Source of the DNA: Rhinolophus ferrumequinum
Lineage: Eukaryota; Chordata; Mammalia; Chiroptera; Rhinolophidae
Direction: 5' to 3'
Assembly (NCBI RefSeq): GCF_004115265.2
Contig: NC_046305.1
Location: 42,876,187 to 42,940,186 of the forward strand
Length of the DNA stretch: 64,000 nucleotides
Shown here: positions 37,101 to 48,911 of the stretch, one piece after another
Layout of the letters: each line of letters begins with the position of its first letter
Position numbering within the stretch: the stretch's first letter is position 1
Notes under the pieces: model-generated
What the model was told of the DNA's origin: nothing
The model's input: the letters and a program-made list of their open reading frames with translations, nothing else
Database searches by the model: none
Translations under genes and position numbers: made by a program

Positions 37101-38790
37101 ACACAAAGAGCAATGGAATCACGCCATGGATGTCTCAAATATTCCTCTGTGACTTTGCTAATGGTAATTGTGTTCTTGGACTCCAGTGCTTCTATGAAAA
37201 CTCATTTCTTCTGTATTGGAGTCAAATTGGAAAGCAGTAGGGTGTGCACAGAATTACATAAGAGCCCTGATCCAGGCAGAGATGGGGGAAGGGCTCCTCT
37301 CACCAGGCCATGAGACTTCACAACAGGTGGCACCCTCCCAGATGAAAGGGCACCTTTTTTTATTTGCACAAAGGGACCCTTGGAGTTAGTTGGAACCCTG
37401 GGCATGGAAGTGATAGATTAGAGTGTATTAACATTCGTTAAATGCCAATTATAGGTTAGTCACTTGGTATGCAAGATTCGTCCCCTGTTATCTCCTAAAT
37501 TCTCATGGCAGCCTTAAGAGGCAAGAAACGATTAGAGCAATTTCATAGATGAACCAAGTCTTAAGTAGATTAAGAAACTTTCACAAGGTCAGGTAGCTAG
37601 TATACCGCTGACGAGTACCTATTAGGAGCCAGTTCTGAATGGCTTCAAAGCCTGTGTTCGTTTTTCTAGATGAGAAAGATTGGTATTTAAGAAAGACTGG
37701 AAAGTGGGATTTAGAAATTCTATTTCCCTCTCCTCTGTCTCTTTTCTCAAGACACAGCCATCCTCCTGCAGACTCTGGATCATGGGTTCTCAATCCTATT
37801 CAGACCCAAGTCCTGCTTTGAATAACAAATTATTTTGTAACATGCCTTTATTATCCTAAAATTATATTCATAGATAACCTACCACACACACATAATTTTA
37901 CAAACAATATAATGCCATAATTTTAATGTAAAAGAGAAAAAAATAATTCCTAGTAAAATTATATATATACACGTATATGTATATGTGTGTGTATATATCT
38001 ATATGTATATATAGATATTCAGATATGACTACTTTAGAAGACAATGAATTCAGCTCTTGCACCATATAATGAAAAATGAATAAGTCTAGAATTAAGAGAG
38101 AAGGTTAAATGTTGTTCCATACAAGCAGTGTAGGAAAATAAAAGAGCAGAATTATAAGTGGACGCCAGAATTAGTGTTAGGAGAATTAATAACACTCCAG
38201 ACTTACCGGTTTCTGACAACAGAAAAAGGTAATAGCTTAAAATAGTTAAAATAGGAATAATACTTATAATAAATAGGAATACTACTTATAATAATAGTTA
38301 AAATAGGAATAATACTCGACAAATTACAAACCACTGAATTTAAAAAAGGGAAAGGGGTGTGACTATGTTCTTGAAAAGAAGTAAACAAATAATGTTAATG
38401 TGCTTCCTCTAGGGTAGCCAGATTTTACACTATAAACTGTTTTGTGATATTGGTCTATCGCATATACCAAAAAAATCCCACATAATAACTGAACAGATTA
38501 ACGAAATATGCAAGGTGAACTCACAGGTATAAGCAGTCAGTACACAGGTCAAGAAATGGAACATCACTGTCATTTCAAAATCTCTCCTCATGTTCCTTCT
38601 CAGTTATTCCTTTCACCTCCTTTACAAAGCTATCACCATTCTGACTTCTACTCGTACCCTTTCTGACACCACGCCCCAACCTCCCTAAAAACTCTAGTGT
38701 AATTCTGTAATCCCACAGATTCTCTCCTCCATTATGACCATACAACTCTACCAATCTGAAAATCAGCATTGATACAACCCTACCATTAAG
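34170..38790. other. Intergenic; old repeats, no recognised gene
   Basis: The stretch holds MIR-like copies near 35185-35345, 36655-36870 and 37430-37640. LTR-like text ends near 35093, with ATAATAAACTATTC then GCTTAAGCTGCCTC, possibly an old ERVL-type LTR. There is an ATAT-rich patch at 37960-38020. ORFs near 36983-37313 have no domain I recognise. No splice-flanked conserved exon was seen. Confidence 0.5.
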
Positions 38791-38799
38791 TTCACAGAC

Positions 38800-39210
38800 T
38801 GTGGGGACAGAGCCCCAAAAAGCAGTTTCCAGGCTCTCGGCCTCACATAGAAAGGTGCTGACTCAGGTAGTAAATGGCCGTCGACTGTGATCAAATGGCC
38901 ATCAGCTGTGGCTAGTTGGCCTTCAGCTGTAACCAGTGAGCCATTAGCCATGAATATAACTGCTGTGGCTAGGCTAGCAAAAAAATGGGGGCAGCAAGAA
39001 GATGGTGGCTGAGTCAGCAAGTGGAGCAATGAGGGTTGAGAATTGTGTGGCTCCTGTTTCCTGTGTCTCCAACCCAGCCGCCAGCGAGAGTATAGAGATA
39101 TGACTCCCCTACTTATGGCTCCGTGGGTGTTCCTTTTTGGCCTCACCATATCCTGCGTTCTTGTGTGGGGAGCGGGAGCTGAGACCCCACCGGACGCCCT
39201 GCATGACACA
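38800..39210 (+). mobile_element. Solo-LTR-like repeat, copy 2 (retroviral fossil)
   Basis: The repeat starts TGTGGGGACAGAGCC and ends GCATGACACA, about 411 bp. It is in the same orientation as, and clearly similar to, the copy at 24610. Its TG...CA ends and the lack of internal sequence suit a solo LTR. The family is not identified. Confidence 0.5.
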
Positions 39211-40955
39211 GACCCTATTCAAATTTGCCTACTGTCTAAACAGAGTTTTCCTATCTCATCCAGGATAATATCCAGGAATACGTGTTGCATTAGATTGTCA
39301 GGTTCCACCAATATCTTTCAATCCAGAATAATTCCTCAGCTTTTCTCTGCCCCTAATATCCTTGATTGTCTTGCTATACATATATTCACTTTTTTTTTGC
39401 TAGTCTTATATGGAATATGTATTTCATCCGTTTACTGTTATTTCTTTAGCACTTAAAGATACCATTTTATTGTCACTTGGCTTCTATTGTTTCTGTTGAA
39501 AAGTCAACCATTGGGCTAAAAGTAGCTTCTTTAAAAGTAATATACTTTTTTTATCTTGCTGATTTCATGATTTTTTCCTTTAGATTCTCATCAGTTTTAC
39601 TATAATATGACTAAGTAAAGTTTCCTTTGTATTTGTAGCATTTGTTAATCTCTGGGTTAAATGTTTTTCATGAATTCTGAATATTCTCAACCAGTATCTG
39701 TTCAACTCCTGTATCTGCTACATTCTCTCTCTCTATTCCTCTTGGAATTCCAAATGCCTGTGTGTTAGACCTTTTCATAGTTTCTCATGTGTCTCTTACA
39801 CCTCTTTTCTGTCCTTTGACCTCTCCAAGCTTCAATCTGGGTACTTTCTTCTGATTCATCTTCTATTTCATTCATTTTTTTATCCTGCTTTTATAATCTG
39901 CTGTTAAACCCATGCATTGAGTTCTTACTTTCAGTGACAGCACTTTTTATTTCTGCAATTTTTGATTCTTTTTCATTGCTTCTAAAATTCTCCATCTTGT
40001 CATTTAATTTCTGGAATACAATTATCAGCTTTATCCCCTTTGCTGAACTGATTTATTATTATTTAATCCAATGAATTTTAAAATGAGGCAAAAAGTCTAT
40101 TTAAAGCATTATGCCAAAATTTGAATCTACTTAACTCCATTCAATTAGATCACTGCAACTGAGCAAGTGATTTCCTGGAATAATTATCATTATAGTGGTC
40201 TCATAGTAGTCAAATGAGAAAATCAGATAACTGTCTCATAAAGCTATAACAGATAGTAGCTGTAAAGATCAGGCATCCTCTTGATGTTATAACTATGGTT
40301 AGAAATGTACGAGTGTACAATGGGAACTCCTGAATTCTTAAGGTCTTCATCAAAAGTGGCCACAATATAAAACTTTGTCTAAGTATTGTTCTTTATTAAG
40401 CAGTCACCTGCATAGGTTTCTTTATGCGTGGTCATCATTTGAATACACATCGGATCCTTGACAGTTCTCAGGCTGCCTGAAATTCTGCCTTAACTTCTCC
40501 CCTTTACCATTAGACAATTGATTAAACAGGAGACACATGTAGCATATAGACAGTTCATCTTTGACTGTACTGTTTGGATTGGCTTTAAGGAAAAATTGAT
40601 AAATTTGCCTCAATCAGGATGTAGGTGGGCCCAGTTGTGTGTTATATTAACAACATGAACAGTAAGATGGATGGGGGTAAATTCTCTCTGCTTGAGTACA
40701 CTGGGATCTTTTGGACTTTGTTTTTGAGGGTCTGATCTTTCTTTTTCTTTTAGTTTCCAACCTCAGAAGCCAAGAATTTGCTTTATAATCACATATTTCC
40801 TTGTTTTCTTTTGCTTCCTATGTTCACCCTGTAGCCTGGAGGCTTCCTCCAAAATCTCAATCCAAGTACAGCTATTTTATAAAGTCCACGTTTGGTGACT
40901 CCAAATATCTGGATTTCCTTTGGGTTTATTTCTACTCTTTTTTTTTCTTTCTTTC

Positions 40956-40992
<37 letters not shown>

Positions 40993-42480
40993 TTTTTTTG
41001 GCTGTTTTATATTGAATGCCAAACAATTTACATTAAAAAATTCATAAAAATTAGTGGTATGTAATAAGGATAGAAGCTGATCGCCTTGATGCAATTAAGA
41101 ATTTGACACAAAGCTGAACTTCGGGGTTTTTTCACAGCTGGTCTATTATTTACACTTATTCCTAGGATTTGTCTCTTTAAGGTCCCAACTAAAAGCCCAG
41201 GATTTTTTCCTGTTCTCCCTCCTCCATGGCCAGCTTAATTTTTGCTCCCCAGCTTTCAGAAACTTCAAAGTTCAGTTCCAATCCTCTGCTTCTCAGCCAG
41301 TTTTTCATTAGCAAAGGTTCAAAGGGAAGAGCAGCACCAAGTGTTGGTTTCACCACTTTGGGCTTCCCCTCTATCTGGGATCTTAGCCCTGCATGTTCTT
41401 CTTGGAATATCTCTGAGGTCTTGAAACATATATATTTTATTTAGTCTAGCTTTTCAAAAAAATCTCTCTCAGCTGGAGGATTAGTAGGAAGCAAACCAGA
41501 CCACCAATGAAGGGACGGATTGTTATATTCTCAAAGTACTTTGTAAGACACGTTTCAGGTCACTAATAATGTAAATGCTAATTTCAAAAACACTGTGGGT
41601 ACCCCCAAAAAATAATTTTATCTAAAATATTAATAAAAGTAAAAGTTATCAGTCAATGCCAAGATTTCTTTACATTTTATTTATTATCAGTATTACTGCA
41701 ATTTGAGTAGACAGAATGCTTGGAATAAATTATACAATAACTTTGAGACCATATCTTTATTCCATGTAAGCTTTGTTTCTCATAACGACCTTCTATATAC
41801 TGCGCTTTCTGGGTTATTTCTTGCAATAATAAAAAAAAAAAAAAGACTTTTTCAATGTCTTATACATAAGTCAAGTACAGCCAGTTATTTTTTGGTAGAG
41901 TCTAGCAGGACATTTGAATGTTATATAGGACATGAGACAATTCACCGTATGGCCAATGCACTGCCGAGGGTGCAGTCCCCTAGCCCATTGACCGGGGACA
42001 TCCCCCCAATAATTTATAACAAGGAAAATGCTTTCACAAGTGTCCAAAATATCCTGCAGGATTCAGGATCACCTTTGTAAGGGAAACCTTACATTAGATC
42101 TATAAAATCATCGTGGCAGACGGTGTATGTGTGGTGTATGTGCCAGCGTACGAGTGGATCCCAGAGTCATCCTGAGGAGCCAGTCACACTGTGTGTTCTG
42201 TTGCCTCTCACACCTGAAGCCATGCTAAAATCAAGTGAAAACTAGTGGTAATATCCAGGACAAAGGTAAAGAAGTCGACACACACCCTGCCATTTCTTCT
42301 TGGGTTAGGGAGTGCTCCTGAGCTGGCTGGATATTGTCTTCTGCACTAGTAACCCCTTGCATGGTCACCTACCAAGTAGGAGGCACTGAATTGCTTTCAT
42401 CCTGCTTTCTTAATCCTCTCAACAACCCTATAAAGAGGAAATATCTTTCCCAATTTAGAGACGAGGAAACTGGGATTTAG
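39211..42480. other. Intergenic; L1-like antisense text and T-rich tracts
   Basis: From about 39220 to 41110 the text is T-rich and resembles antisense LINE sequence, with a TTTTC-rich tract and T run at 40939-41000. The rest to 42480 holds no recognised gene. A MIR-like tail lies near 42400-42500 (AGACGAGGAAACTGGGATTT). Confidence 0.4.
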
Positions 42481-42559
42481 ACATTAGATGACTGCCCAAG
42501 ATTTTACAACTATTCAGCACTTTTGTGATTCTGCTGCAGTCTTACCGCTGCACTCATGG

Positions 42560-43200
42560 CTCCCAGCCCTTTTAAAGCCACATGTCCCGTTTAGGGGGCC
42601 AAGGGGACAACCTGATGGGAAGAGCTTGAGCAACAGGAAACGCGGGTCTAAGAGGCGCCTAACAACTATCTGGGCTCTAAGGGTCCCCAACTCCCCTGTT
42701 CTGGCCGTTGCCCTGAAAGCCCACTCCCATTCGCCATCACTGCGGCGGCTGCATTTTTCTACTTCTCTGGTCCCAGTCCCCGGAATTTCCAAGCATTGCG
42801 AGCCCGTGTCCCTCTCTCCTCAGCGCATGCCCGGTGGCCCAGTTTCCAAAGCCCTTCGGCCCACCCTTTCACCCCTACAGCCAGGGGTCCAGCAAACCCA
42901 ACTACCCGCAGCCCAGCTGCAGAGTCCACACTTTTGTGGGTTCCCGCCCCAACTTTGGCTCCTCCGGAGACCCCACTCGCTGCGCAGGCGCGCTCGGAGC
43001 CACGCCCCTTGGGGAAGTACCGCCGCTGGAGCCAGTCGGGCTCGCCCCTGTTCCCTTGGCAACGCAGTACACAGACGCGAACCCGGGCAGCGCGCGTGCG
43101 ATGAGCTTCAACAAAGCGGGTGAGGAGGGCTGCGGTAGTAGAGGGGTCAAGAGTGGAGAGCAAGAGGATGGCTGGGGAGGCTGGGAAAGGCGAAGTGGGG
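42560..43200 (+). promoter_or_regulatory. GC-rich promoter region of PIFO
   Basis: GC and CpG content rise sharply here, for example near 42960-43020 and 43070-43105, compared with the AT-rich surroundings. The region ends over the first coding exon of PIFO. Overlapping long ORFs on both strands are a result of the composition. It looks like a small CpG island promoter. Confidence 0.7.
43050..43063 (+). promoter_or_regulatory. RFX X-box in the PIFO promoter
   Basis: GTTCCCTTGGCAAC fits the X-box consensus GTTNCCNNGGNAAC in full, 51 bases before the PIFO start codon. RFX factors bind X-boxes in promoters of many cilium genes, in keeping with the role of PIFO. Confidence 0.75.
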
Positions 43201-44430
43201 GAAATGCAGTTCGCTCCCCTTCGTGGAGTTTGGTCTGGTTCTTAAGAACTCGGTTGGCCCCTGTTCTCTGCTCTGCCTCCACACACCCCACCCTCCCCCA
43301 ACACGCTCAATTATGGGGGGAGGGGGGCTTCCCTCCTGTGGAGTTTCTTGATCTTCTCTTGATCTTCAGAGACACTGCTTACCTACTCCTTTGGAACATG
43401 TCAACAGAAGAAGATCTTCCCTCACTTCCATCTTCCAAACTTTTTGGGGAACAAGTTTGTCCCTCTTAGGGGAGAACCCCACAGAGGGCCTGGATGTTAC
43501 ATAACAGAAAATGTGAGTATTCACCTTCCCTTAGGTGGTTCTCAGTTCCCCATCTGTCTAAAGATACCCAAGTTTTTTGGAAGAAAAACTATGGAATTTG
43601 TGACCTGCAGGGTCCCAACCTGAGAAGGTGTCCTTGTTCTCTGCAATCACCTGTCAGGGTCAACGTCAGAAATCACAGGATCATCGCTGTCTCCTTTCCA
43701 TCCCACCCTCCCCCTCCCATATTCAAGCCTTTATTTCCTGTAGGACCCAGTATAGTCCCTACTCCATTCCTACCTCCAAAGAAAGGCCTGTGAACCAATG
43801 CCAGTTACCCTCCCATAAGTCCAAATCTGGATGTGGATGTGCTGGTAGATTAGTTTATGAAATGATGTGATCAGGCTGACACTCGGATTAGAGCAAATTC
43901 AGCTCTGTGGGGTTCAGAGGACTGGATTCCCTGGAAGGAGTACAAGTGTCATTCACTCTACCCATCGAGACACATTTACAACATTACCTGTGTTACTTAG
44001 GCAGTTGTTTGTATGGTTTTGACCCAGAGGAGTCAAGAAAGAGAGCAACTTTTGCAGAGAAGATTCAAATAAGAACATTCTAAGTTCTGTCTGTTTTGAT
44101 GACTATAACATTCTCTGTTTTTTCTCTCTTTTTTTTATACTACCCAAAGAATATGTATGACTTGGTATACAACCTCTCTAAAATCCCGACCAGTAAAAAA
44201 GGATATGCTTTGGGAGCCAGAACAGCCGTGAGGTTTCAGCCGATCAGCAAGGTCAGAAATAGCTGCATGTGCTTAAATTTTAGTGTGATCCATGTTGTTG
44301 CATGTATTTGCATTGGAGAGCAAAGGGCACAGAGTGGAGGTTACCTAAACTATATGAGCTGAAATTCAAGAAAAATAGACATCGAGGCAAAAGCTATTAA
44401 GCCTATCTGAAAAACGTGGGTGTTAGCATT

Positions 44431-44470
<40 letters not shown>

Positions 44471-47400
44471 TGGGAGAGAGGAACACAATTCTCGGAAGAA
44501 AGAGTCCAAGACAGCTTCAGTGCTGAGACACCTGACGTTAAAATACTGGAAGCTTTTTTATATGCATCGTTGTTATCTTGTTAGTTAAAAAACACATTCA
44601 ACTTTTTCACCTTTTTGTGTGATTGGATTTCAAGTCTACAAATCTTAAGTATAGAATCCTAATCTTTTGGACATTTTCCTAACACTTATGCTCAAGAAGA
44701 GGGGTACTGACTTAAAACACAACACAAAACAAAAATCTGAGTGGCATGGTAGGGGTAGTAGCTGCAACAAGTTACCTTACTTCTCTCCCCAGCCTAAGTT
44801 GATTTCTACAACTTAAGCATGATGTACCTTTAGGTCGCTGAACCACATCTTTATCTTGGTTGCTACCTACAGTCGTCCTATTTCTATAGCTTGAGGTGGT
44901 TAAACCATAGCTGATACATGAACAGGAAGAGTATCCTCATCCTGGTTTTTGTCTTCTTATAAGGCTTTATATGTGTATACATATATCACCCTCTAACATA
45001 CTGATTTTTTTCTTGGAAACAGGATATGACACCTTACCCAGGCATGTACCAGACGGTAAATCCTCGAGAGCAAAAACACAAACAAAATTTTGCTCCATTT
45101 AATGCCTTGTTGCCTCGATTTAGGACATACTCAAAGGACACGTATCATCTTGGGTATGTCTCCTCTTTTCCGGTGCACTTCAATAAAGAGCAATAGGATA
45201 GGAAATACAAAGAAGGGGTTACATCAAAACCATGCCAGCTACACAACAGCCAAGATATGGAAACAACTGAAATGCCCATCAATAGACGATTGGATAAAGA
45301 AATTGTGGTACATATATACAATGGAGTATTACTCTTCCATACAAGGAATGAAATCTTACCATTTGCAACAACATGGATGGCCCATGAGGGCATTATGTTA
45401 AGTGAAATAAATCAGACCGAGAGAGACAAATACCATATGATCTCACTTACACGTGGAACCTAAAGAACAGCATAAATGAACAAACAAAACAGAAATAGTC
45501 TCAGATACAGAGACCAAACTGATGGTTGCTAGATGGGAGGGGGTTCGTGGGGCCTGGGTGAGAAAGGTGAAGGGATTAGGAAGTACAGAGTAGTCACGGG
45601 GATGTGAAATACAGTATGGGAAATATAGTCAACAATGTTATCAAAACTATGTATAGTGTCAGATGGGTATTAGGTTATTGGGGGAATCACTTCATAAATT
45701 ATATAAATGCCTAACCAGTACACTGTACACTTGCAACTAATCTAAACTATATATATAGTACACATATAAACTATATATATAATATAATATCAACTATAAT
45801 TTTTAAAATATATAGCTGTGTACAGTGTCAGATGGGTAGTAGATTTATTGGGGTTATCACTTTGTGAGGTGTGTAAATGTCTAATCACTACATTGTTTTG
45901 TACACCTGAAACGAATAATAAACAATAAATAAATAAAAGTCCAAACTTCTAGTTATAAGTAAATCCTGGGGATGTAATCTATAGCATGTGACTACAGTTA
46001 ATATTAGGTTGGTGCAAAAGTCTTTGCGGTTTTTGGAATTATTTTTAACCTTTTAAACCACAATGACTTTTGCACCAACCTAATCATACTGTATTGTATA
46101 CGTGAAAGTTGTTAAGAGAGATCTTAAACGTTCTTATCACAAGAAAAGAATTTATCATTATGCATGGTGATGGTTGTTAACTAAACTTACTTTGGTGGTC
46201 ATTTCACAATATATACATATATCCAGTCATTATGTTGTACACTTAGAACTAATAACAATGCTGTATGTCAATTATATCTCAATTTTGAAACTGAATATTA
46301 AAAAATAATAAATTTTTAAAAAACCATGCCAACTAAATAACCACTTATCTTTAAAGATTCAACGTCTTGCCCTTCCTGGTATCATATGATGTCTGGTATC
46401 ATAGAATTGTAAATCACAGTGAGTCATTTAATAAATATTTATAAACGTGCCAGGCAATTTTGTAGGTTCCCGAGATTTTGCATTAAACCCATCACACAAA
46501 GCTCCTGATTCCTTGGAGCTTGCACTGCGGAGTCTAGACAGATGAGACGCCAATAAACAGGAAAATATCGATAGGAATAAGGAGAGCGGCCATGTGATGT
46601 ATGAGTCTGACCGTGACACTTCTGAGAGTGAAAGCGAACCTTATTAATAATTATACCAAGACAGTAGCTAGCATAAGCTAGCATTGTCATGGGCAAACCA
46701 GAAAGTGTGGTAACCTCGTGATGTGCTCTGAAGAAAATAAAACAGGATGATGATGATATGGAGTGATGGACTGGAGGCTCCTCTATCAAGGGGAAATGAC
46801 ACTTGATCTGAAATCAGAATAAGACTGAATTGGCCTTGAGAAGATCTGGGCCCAGAGCTGCCCAGGCAGAAGGAACAGCAAATGCAAGGGCTATAAATTG
46901 GGAAGGAATTGGGTGTGAGGGAAAAAGAAAGAAGGTTAGTTAGTCTGGCTCCAGTGTAGTGAGCAAGGAGGAAATGAGACAGACGAGAAGGGACGGGGCT
47001 AAAGTACATAGCCTGTAGGTCAAGGGGTGTATTCTGAGTGCTTTAGGAAGCCCTTCAGAATGGACGGAATGGTAGGGCAAAGGGTCAAGGTCCTTGTGTT
47101 ATTAATGAGAAACCCAAGGATCAGAGAGGGAATGTAACTTGCTCAAGGTTGCGATATGGAGGTAGAAGTGTTGAATCTTGACCCCCGTGTACACCGTAAG
47201 CGTTATGTACACGACAGCAGAGTCTATACCGAAAGGCACAGTGTTTTGAGTAAAAGCGACTATAAAATAATCCCACTGTTAAGAAAATTGAACTGGTTCT
47301 GCTTTGCTGTCCCTAGATTGCGGACAGATTAAATTATCACTGCATTGTTACGCACAATTTGAAATCATGGGCAGTACTAAGTCATCACTGTGGTAGCTTG

Positions 47401-48911
47401 CGCTTATCATCCATCACTTCCGGGATCTTCTGGTCTCTCGGCTAAAAATACTGAGTTGCAGAAATATTTTTTAAACTACAGTCTATTTTTACCCTAGCTG
47501 GATGTCAAGACGGGATATCTTTCACACTAACACCTAATTAGAAATACATAAACAGGCAAAGGAACCTTATGCTTGTCTGACATTGAAAAGCTGATCGATC
47601 CCAAGGAGTTAGGCGCAGTGCAGGGACAGCTGTGGTAGTGATGGCATTCGTATATGGTCACTAACTCGTTATACATGATGTTATAAATTTTTATTTCTAG
47701 CCCTGGCACATACAACCCAAAAATAAAGCCACCCCCCAAAATCAACTGGCCAATGAAATTTGGATCTCCAGACTGGGCTCAGGTTCCGTGTCTACAGAAG
47801 AGAACCTTCAAAACTGAGGTAATATGAGCACTATCAAGTCCTTCTATATGTGTCAGGGGTTCTTAGCCAGGAGCATGCGAAGGAGCTGCAGGAAGTCTTG
47901 TTCTCCTGAAATTATTTGCATAATTGTGTGTGTATATGCATATGGGGATCATTACGTGATTTTATTAGATGTTTTTAAAGGTGTGCATGAGTGAACAAAA
48001 GTCACATTTTCTTATTTAATCCTCAAATAATTTTCTGCGGTAGGTACAGGAGAATTATCCCTGTGGGATAGAAGAGGAAATCGAGGCTCAGATGGATTAA
48101 GTGACTTGTGCAGGTTGCACAGCTTGGATCTAAATCTTGTGACTCCCAAGCCAGTGCTCTTTCCATCACATCACTTGAGTAGTAGATCATGAGGGGTCTG
48201 TAGAACATTCTATAGAGGTATGGATTCTGGGGATAGACTACCTGGGTTCAAATACTAGCTCCAAATATTTACTTGCTGTGTGATCTTGGGCAAGTCCCCT
48301 AATTTTTCTTAGCCTTAATTTGCTTATCTACAAAGTGGATATAATAATAGAATCATCTGATAAGGTTGTAAAGATCGAATGACATAAAAAAGCACTTAGT
48401 ACTGTACCTATAACATAATAAGGGCTCAATCCATATTAGCTGTCATAATTCTAGAGGTGCCTTTTTCCCCCCCTGGTGAACTTTGGATAATTCCATCAAT
48501 GTTTATTAAATGCCTAGTGTATTAGTATCAATATGCCAGGGCGTATGGGTGACATTCAAGAATTAAACACATAATCTTTGTTTTCAAAAAGTTTACCAGC
48601 TATACTTAGAGATTTTTACCAAATAAAAAGTAATTCTTACCGTACTAGACACCAGAGTAAGATGACGAAGAGTCTATGTACATACAGAAGTTGAGAGAAT
48701 GGCTAAGGCTGGATGACTTCCGGATGGGGTTTAGCGAGGCCGCTCCAGCTAGAACCGGCAGTTCTATTTTATATAGCCAGGAAGACCAGAGACAGAGAGT
48801 TCTGGTCAGAATGTTGACTGAGACAACTTTCTTTCATTGTAGCTGTCCACCGACAAAGACTTTAGAAAGTTTCGGAACCGTGTGGCCTACCTAAGCCTGT
48901 TTTACAGTTGA
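43101..48911 (+). CDS. PIFO: Protein pitchfork (ciliary microtubule-associated protein 3)
   Basis: PIFO is a cilium-linked protein reported to act at the primary cilium and basal body through Aurora A. The exons are 43101-43119, 43370-43512, 44150-44251, 45023-45153, 47701-47818 and 48843-48911. They sum to 582 bases and 193 residues, against about 191 in human, with matching phases and GT-AG introns. Conserved segments in order are FGTCQQKKIFPHFHLPN, GNKFVPLRG, LSKIPTSKKGYALGARTAVR, KHKQNFAPFNALLPRF, KPPPKINWPMKFGSPDWAQV and LSTDKDFRKFRNRVAYLSL, ending FYS and TGA. The start was chosen because MSFNKA aligns with the human start and lies just after the X-box. Intron 4 is large and holds an L1 and a MADE1 element. 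The second-third exon junction gives two extra residues against human as I recall it, so that boundary is the least certain. I see no lesion. Confidence 0.93.
44435..44468 (+). repeat. (GT)n microsatellite in PIFO intron 3
   Basis: This is an uninterrupted GT run of about seventeen units. Confidence 0.95.
45190..45930 (+). mobile_element. L1 3' fragment in PIFO intron 4, sense
   Basis: The end of ORF2 is readable (DDWIKKLWYIYTMEYYSS, then LSEINQTERDKYHMIS). The 3' UTR text follows and ends near 45930 in an A-rich tail. The element is 5'-truncated and begins about 36 bases after the exon 4 donor. Confidence 0.8.
46004..46083. mobile_element. MADE1-like mariner MITE, near-perfect hairpin
   Basis: An 80-bp palindrome begins TTAGGTTGGTGCAAAAGT and ends ACTTTTGCACCAACCTAA, with a central AT-rich part. 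This is the MADE1 layout, a deletion form of Hsmar1. Such hairpins gave rise to the miR-548 family in primates. Confidence 0.85.
48010..48200 (+). repeat. MIR SINE in PIFO intron 5
   Basis: The MIR core reads GAGGAAATCGAGGCTCAGAT, with a GCACAGCTTGGATC tail. It is old and diverged. Confidence 0.65.
48225..48460 (+). repeat. MIR SINE in PIFO intron 5, second copy
   Basis: The full MIR layout is visible: ACCTGGGTTCAAATACTAGC, TGTGATCTTGGGCAAGTC, then AAGGTTGTAAAGATCGAATG. It is a well preserved old SINE. Confidence 0.75.

Noticed and set aside
42488-43469. Overlapping ORFs of 130-211 codons on both strands
   Set aside because: They lie in the GC-rich PIFO promoter, where stop codons are rare by composition. 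None has a recognisable domain, and they overlap each other in several frames.
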